A DNA stretch of 36,931 nucleotides from the NCBI GenBank assembly GCA_958429225.1, contig CAUAJB010000012.1:1-36931 (forward strand), read 5' to 3'. Below are positions 33,447-36,931 of the stretch, one piece after another. A program made the position numbers and the translations under genes. Position 1 is the first letter of the stretch. The number at the start of each line of letters is the position of its first letter. The notes beneath the pieces are model-generated. The model searched no databases, was not told the DNA's origin, and worked only from the letters and a program-made list of their open reading frames with translations. The stretch is from an uncultured Collinsella sp. Lineage in GTDB: Bacteria > Actinomycetota > Coriobacteriia > Coriobacteriales > Coriobacteriaceae.

Positions 33447-33482
33447 AAAGTCAGGGCTGTAGGGCGGCACCAATCACATCCC

Positions 33483-34190
33483 CTACTCCCATTCTTGTTC
33501 GTAGATGTTGAGGGACTTTACGTAGCGCCCCTGGGCACCCATGATGTCGCGGACCAGGCGCAAAAAGAAGCTGATGCACGAGGTATCAAAGCCGTCCCGC
33601 AGGTCCTCCGGATGCACCGCGCCCGGCCCATCGATCGCCGTATCGCTCAGGCGCGCTATGTCGTAGAGGTAGAGCTGCCCCGCCGTCAGCCAGATATCGT
33701 CGACGCAGGCGAGGCGCACCGCAATCGCACCGTCGCTCCAATGCTCCTTTTGCACGATATGCGGGTCGTAGACATCAAAGCGACGGTCGGTGCGCGTATC
33801 CTTCAGCGCAACCATGCCGTTCGCAGGATCCTTGTCCAAAATGCCAAAGCGCGAGAAATACTGTGTGTCGCGCACCTGCTCGAGCCGCTTGAGCGAGGCA
33901 GGCGAAAGCGATGCCGGCGGCTCATCAACATACAGCTCGAGCAGCGTCTTGCCATGGCGATAGGGGCGCTCGAAGAGCAGCCAATCGGTAAATGCCATGT
34001 TGTAGGCCATGATTTCGTTTTGGGAAGGCTCGGTGCAATAGCCGAGCCACGGGTCGACAATGATCTCGAACTGCTCGCGCGCCGGCTCCAAAAACTGAAA
34101 CTTCCGCAGCATCCAAAAATGGGCCATGTCGGCAATATCGTTGCCGACGGCTTCAGCCAGATGTGCTCGGTCTAAAACGTGATCAGTCAC
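33483..34190 (-). CDS. Unrecognised conserved-looking cytoplasmic protein
   Basis: A 235-residue soluble protein with no signal peptide or membrane segment. It is rich in aromatic residues (HFWMLRKFQFLEP, MAYNMAFTDWLLFERPYRHGK) and acidic at the end (NIYEQEWE). I do not recognise a family. The GTG start at 34188-34190 has AGGAGG five bases upstream, a strong site, and codon use resembles neighbouring genes, so it is a real gene. An ATG overlapping this region opens only a three-codon frame. It is followed on the same strand by the amidohydrolase gene after 240 bases containing a 57-bp element, so the two are probably separate transcripts. Confidence 0.72.
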   Translation of the reverse strand: MTDHVLDRAHLAEAVGNDIADMAHFWMLRKFQFLEPAREQFEIIVDPWLGYCTEPSQNEIMAYNMAFTDWLLFERPYRHGKTLLELYVDEPPASLSPASLKRLEQVRDTQYFSRFGILDKDPANGMVALKDTRTDRRFDVYDPHIVQKEHWSDGAIAVRLACVDDIWLTAGQLYLYDIARLSDTAIDGPGAVHPEDLRDGFDTSCISFFLRLVRDIMGAQGRYVKSLNIYEQEWE

Positions 34191-34605
34191 GGCATCCTCC
34201 TCAAACTGATGAACCTCAATTTGAGCTTACGAGGAGGGTGGGCAGCCACTGTTGGCACGGACAAAATAGGCCTCCGGCTGCAAACCAACTGCTGACCAAA
34301 CACTTGACGGGATGCTTGACCGAAAATGCGCACCGCAAAGAAACGGCAGGTAGATATAGACAGCTGACCCGCCATTTTGAGCCAGATGCCCGCTGCCACC
34401 ACAGAAACAGCAGAGCACCACAGTCGCAAACGTCGACGAATGAATACTTGTACGTCGACAAATGACAAAGTCGCCCGCAAACCCGCAAGGAGTGTCCCCG
34501 AATGCCGGCACATAAGGAACGTCCCTAGCTGCCGGCACTTGGGGACGTTCCTTTTGGGCCGGCCGTTGGGGACAGCCCTTGACGATTCAGCTGTGGACAG
34601 CCGCC
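34191..34605. other. Intergenic gap without a gene
   Basis: This 415-base stretch lies between the unrecognised gene and gltD. It contains a lower-GC part (34260-34470) with short open frames on the minus strand that show no domain or good ribosome site, followed by a cluster of palindromic repeats at 34484-34580. I see no RNA gene in it. Confidence 0.5.
34514..34553. repeat. Palindromic repeat cluster (GGGACGTTCCTT family)
   Basis: An inverted arm (AAGGAACGTCCCTAGCTGCC, 34514-34533) directly abuts a forward arm ending GGGGACGTTCCTT (34533-34553). This is the outward-facing order, opposite to the copy at 8215-8270. Half-sites with GGGGACAGCCC follow at 34568. Confidence 0.7.
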
Positions 34606-36087
<1,482 letters not shown>

Positions 36088-36092
36088 GGCAC

Positions 36093-36931
36093 TTACGCCT
36101 CCTTCTTGGTCGAAGCAACAGAGCTGGCGGTGGCGGGCACAGCGCCAGCGACACCACCCGCCACATCAAAGCGAGCGACATCGGCGGCGTCGGCGCGACC
36201 GGTCACAATGTCAAACGCCAGCTCCTCGGCCTGCTCATGCGTCTTGCCGACGGCCTCGGCGGCGGCGACAATCGCCAGCACGCGCTCGTACTCGGTCGGA
36301 ATGACCTTCACAAAGTGCTTGCTCATCGTCTCAAAGCTGTAGAGCAACTTAATGCCGCGCGGGCTCTGCGTCGCGTCCACGTGCTCCTGGACGAGCGCAC
36401 GAATCTGCGCCAGCTCACCGGCCGTCGGGGCTTTAAGCTCAACGCTCTCGTGGTTCACACGGGCATCGAGCGTGCCGTACTGGTCAAAGACGTAAGCCAC
36501 GCCGCCCGTCATGCCGGCGGCGAAGTTCTGCCCGACCTCGCCCAGGATGAGCGCCAGACCTCCCGTCATGTACTCGCAGCCATGGTTGCCGCAGCCCTCG
36601 ACCACCACCGTGGCACCGGAGTTGCGTACGCCAAAGCGCTGGCCGGCCAGGCCGTTAATGAAGCCGCGGCCACTCGTAGCGCCAAAGAACGCAACGTTGC
36701 CCACGATGATGTTCTCGTCGAACTTGTAGGTCGCATGCGGGTTGGGGCGCACCGACACCTCGCCGCCCGAAAGGCCCTTGCCAAAGTAGTCGTTGGCGTC
36801 GCCGCACACGTTGAGCGTAATGCCGCGCGGCAGGAAGGCGCCAAAGCTCTGACCGGCCGAACCATCGCAATCGATGGTGATGGAGCCGGCGGGCAGGCCC
36901 TCGGGATGCGCCTTGGTCACCGCGTTGCCCA
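36093..36931 (-). CDS. gltB: Glutamate synthase large subunit, C-terminal part (cut by window edge)
   Basis: Only the last 279 residues lie in the window; the frame runs off the end at 36931, so the start is missing. The visible part is the C-terminal right-handed beta-helix domain (GXGXG motif repeats such as GDANDYFGKGLSGGEV, GATSGRGFINGLAGQRFGVRNSG, GCEYMTGG and GQNFAAGMTGGVAYV). The last 100 residues are a short helical tail ending in Ala/Val-rich sequence and KKEA. The gene precedes gltD on the minus strand with a gap of five bases. Confidence 0.92.
   Translation of the reverse strand, partial: GNAVTKAHPEGLPAGSITIDCDGSAGQSFGAFLPRGITLNVCGDANDYFGKGLSGGEVSVRPNPHATYKFDENIIVGNVAFFGATSGRGFINGLAGQRFGVRNSGATVVVEGCGNHGCEYMTGGLALILGEVGQNFAAGMTGGVAYVFDQYGTLDARVNHESVELKAPTAGELAQIRALVQEHVDATQSPRGIKLLYSFETMSKHFVKVIPTEYERVLAIVAAAEAVGKTHEQAEELAFDIVTGRADAADVARFDVAGGVAGAVPATASSVASTKKEA

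Noticed and set aside
34227..34538. 103-residue minus-strand frame
   Set aside because: No Shine-Dalgarno sequence, runs through a palindromic repeat, and overlaps two other equally long frames of the same region.

Overview
The window looks like chromosomal DNA of an anaerobic, gut-type Actinomycetota of the class Coriobacteriia, most likely Collinsella or a close relative. This is inferred from the GC-rich coding style, two sugar PTS loci with phospho-glycosidases, an [FeFe] hydrogenase, an EFR1-type flavodoxin/ferredoxin protein, and abundant short palindromic repeats between genes. No rRNA, tRNA, insertion sequence, phage gene or CRISPR array was seen. I did no database search, so all family names rest on motifs and memory of the families.

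Layout. 1-3.2 kb: a DUF1275/YoaK membrane protein and a divergent YgiQ-type radical SAM protein. 3.2-7.3 kb: a beta-glucoside-type locus (GH1 phospho-glycosidase and PTS EIIBC) with a divergent AraC-type regulator. 7.3-8.6 kb: a CPBP-family membrane protease and an orphan RelB/DinJ antitoxin. 8.7-14.8 kb: a tightly packed four-gene operon on the minus strand, encoding a GltD-like flavoprotein with a NuoF-type iron-sulphur segment, a multi-cluster [FeFe] hydrogenase, a substrate-binding lipoprotein, and a single-chain ABC permease-ATPase fusion. 15.0-19.7 kb: an alpha-glucoside locus (EIIA, LicT/BglG antiterminator, EIICB, GH4 phospho-alpha-glucosidase). The EIIA encoded here could also serve the EIIBC at 3.3 kb, which has no IIA domain. 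19.9-23.5 kb: an EFR1 iron-sulphur protein and a DEAD-box RNA helicase with a long RG-rich tail. 24.1-27.3 kb: an FHA-domain protein followed by a membrane-anchored Ser/Thr kinase with a DUF6273-like exterior. 28.0-31.1 kb: copper homeostasis (copA, copZ, csoR) with a clear CsoR-type operator. 31.3-34.2 kb: a small membrane zinc-ribbon protein, an amidohydrolase and an unrecognised protein. 34.6-36.9 kb: gltD and the 3' end of gltB, cut by the window edge.

The most unusual feature is a family of 57-bp inverted-repeat elements. Each has 16-base arms (consensus GTCTCRATCTGTAACA) around a 25-base variable centre. Six full copies form an array at 27361-27839 with an 80/81-bp period, two copies at 23783-23920 keep the same 81-bp phase, and one copy sits alone at 33390-33446. 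The two arrays bracket the FHA/kinase pair. At least four other palindromic repeat families occupy other intergenic gaps. The second point of interest is the hydrogenase operon, where redox enzymes are joined by translational overlaps to a complete importer whose membrane and ATPase parts are fused and whose ATPase domain is shortened.
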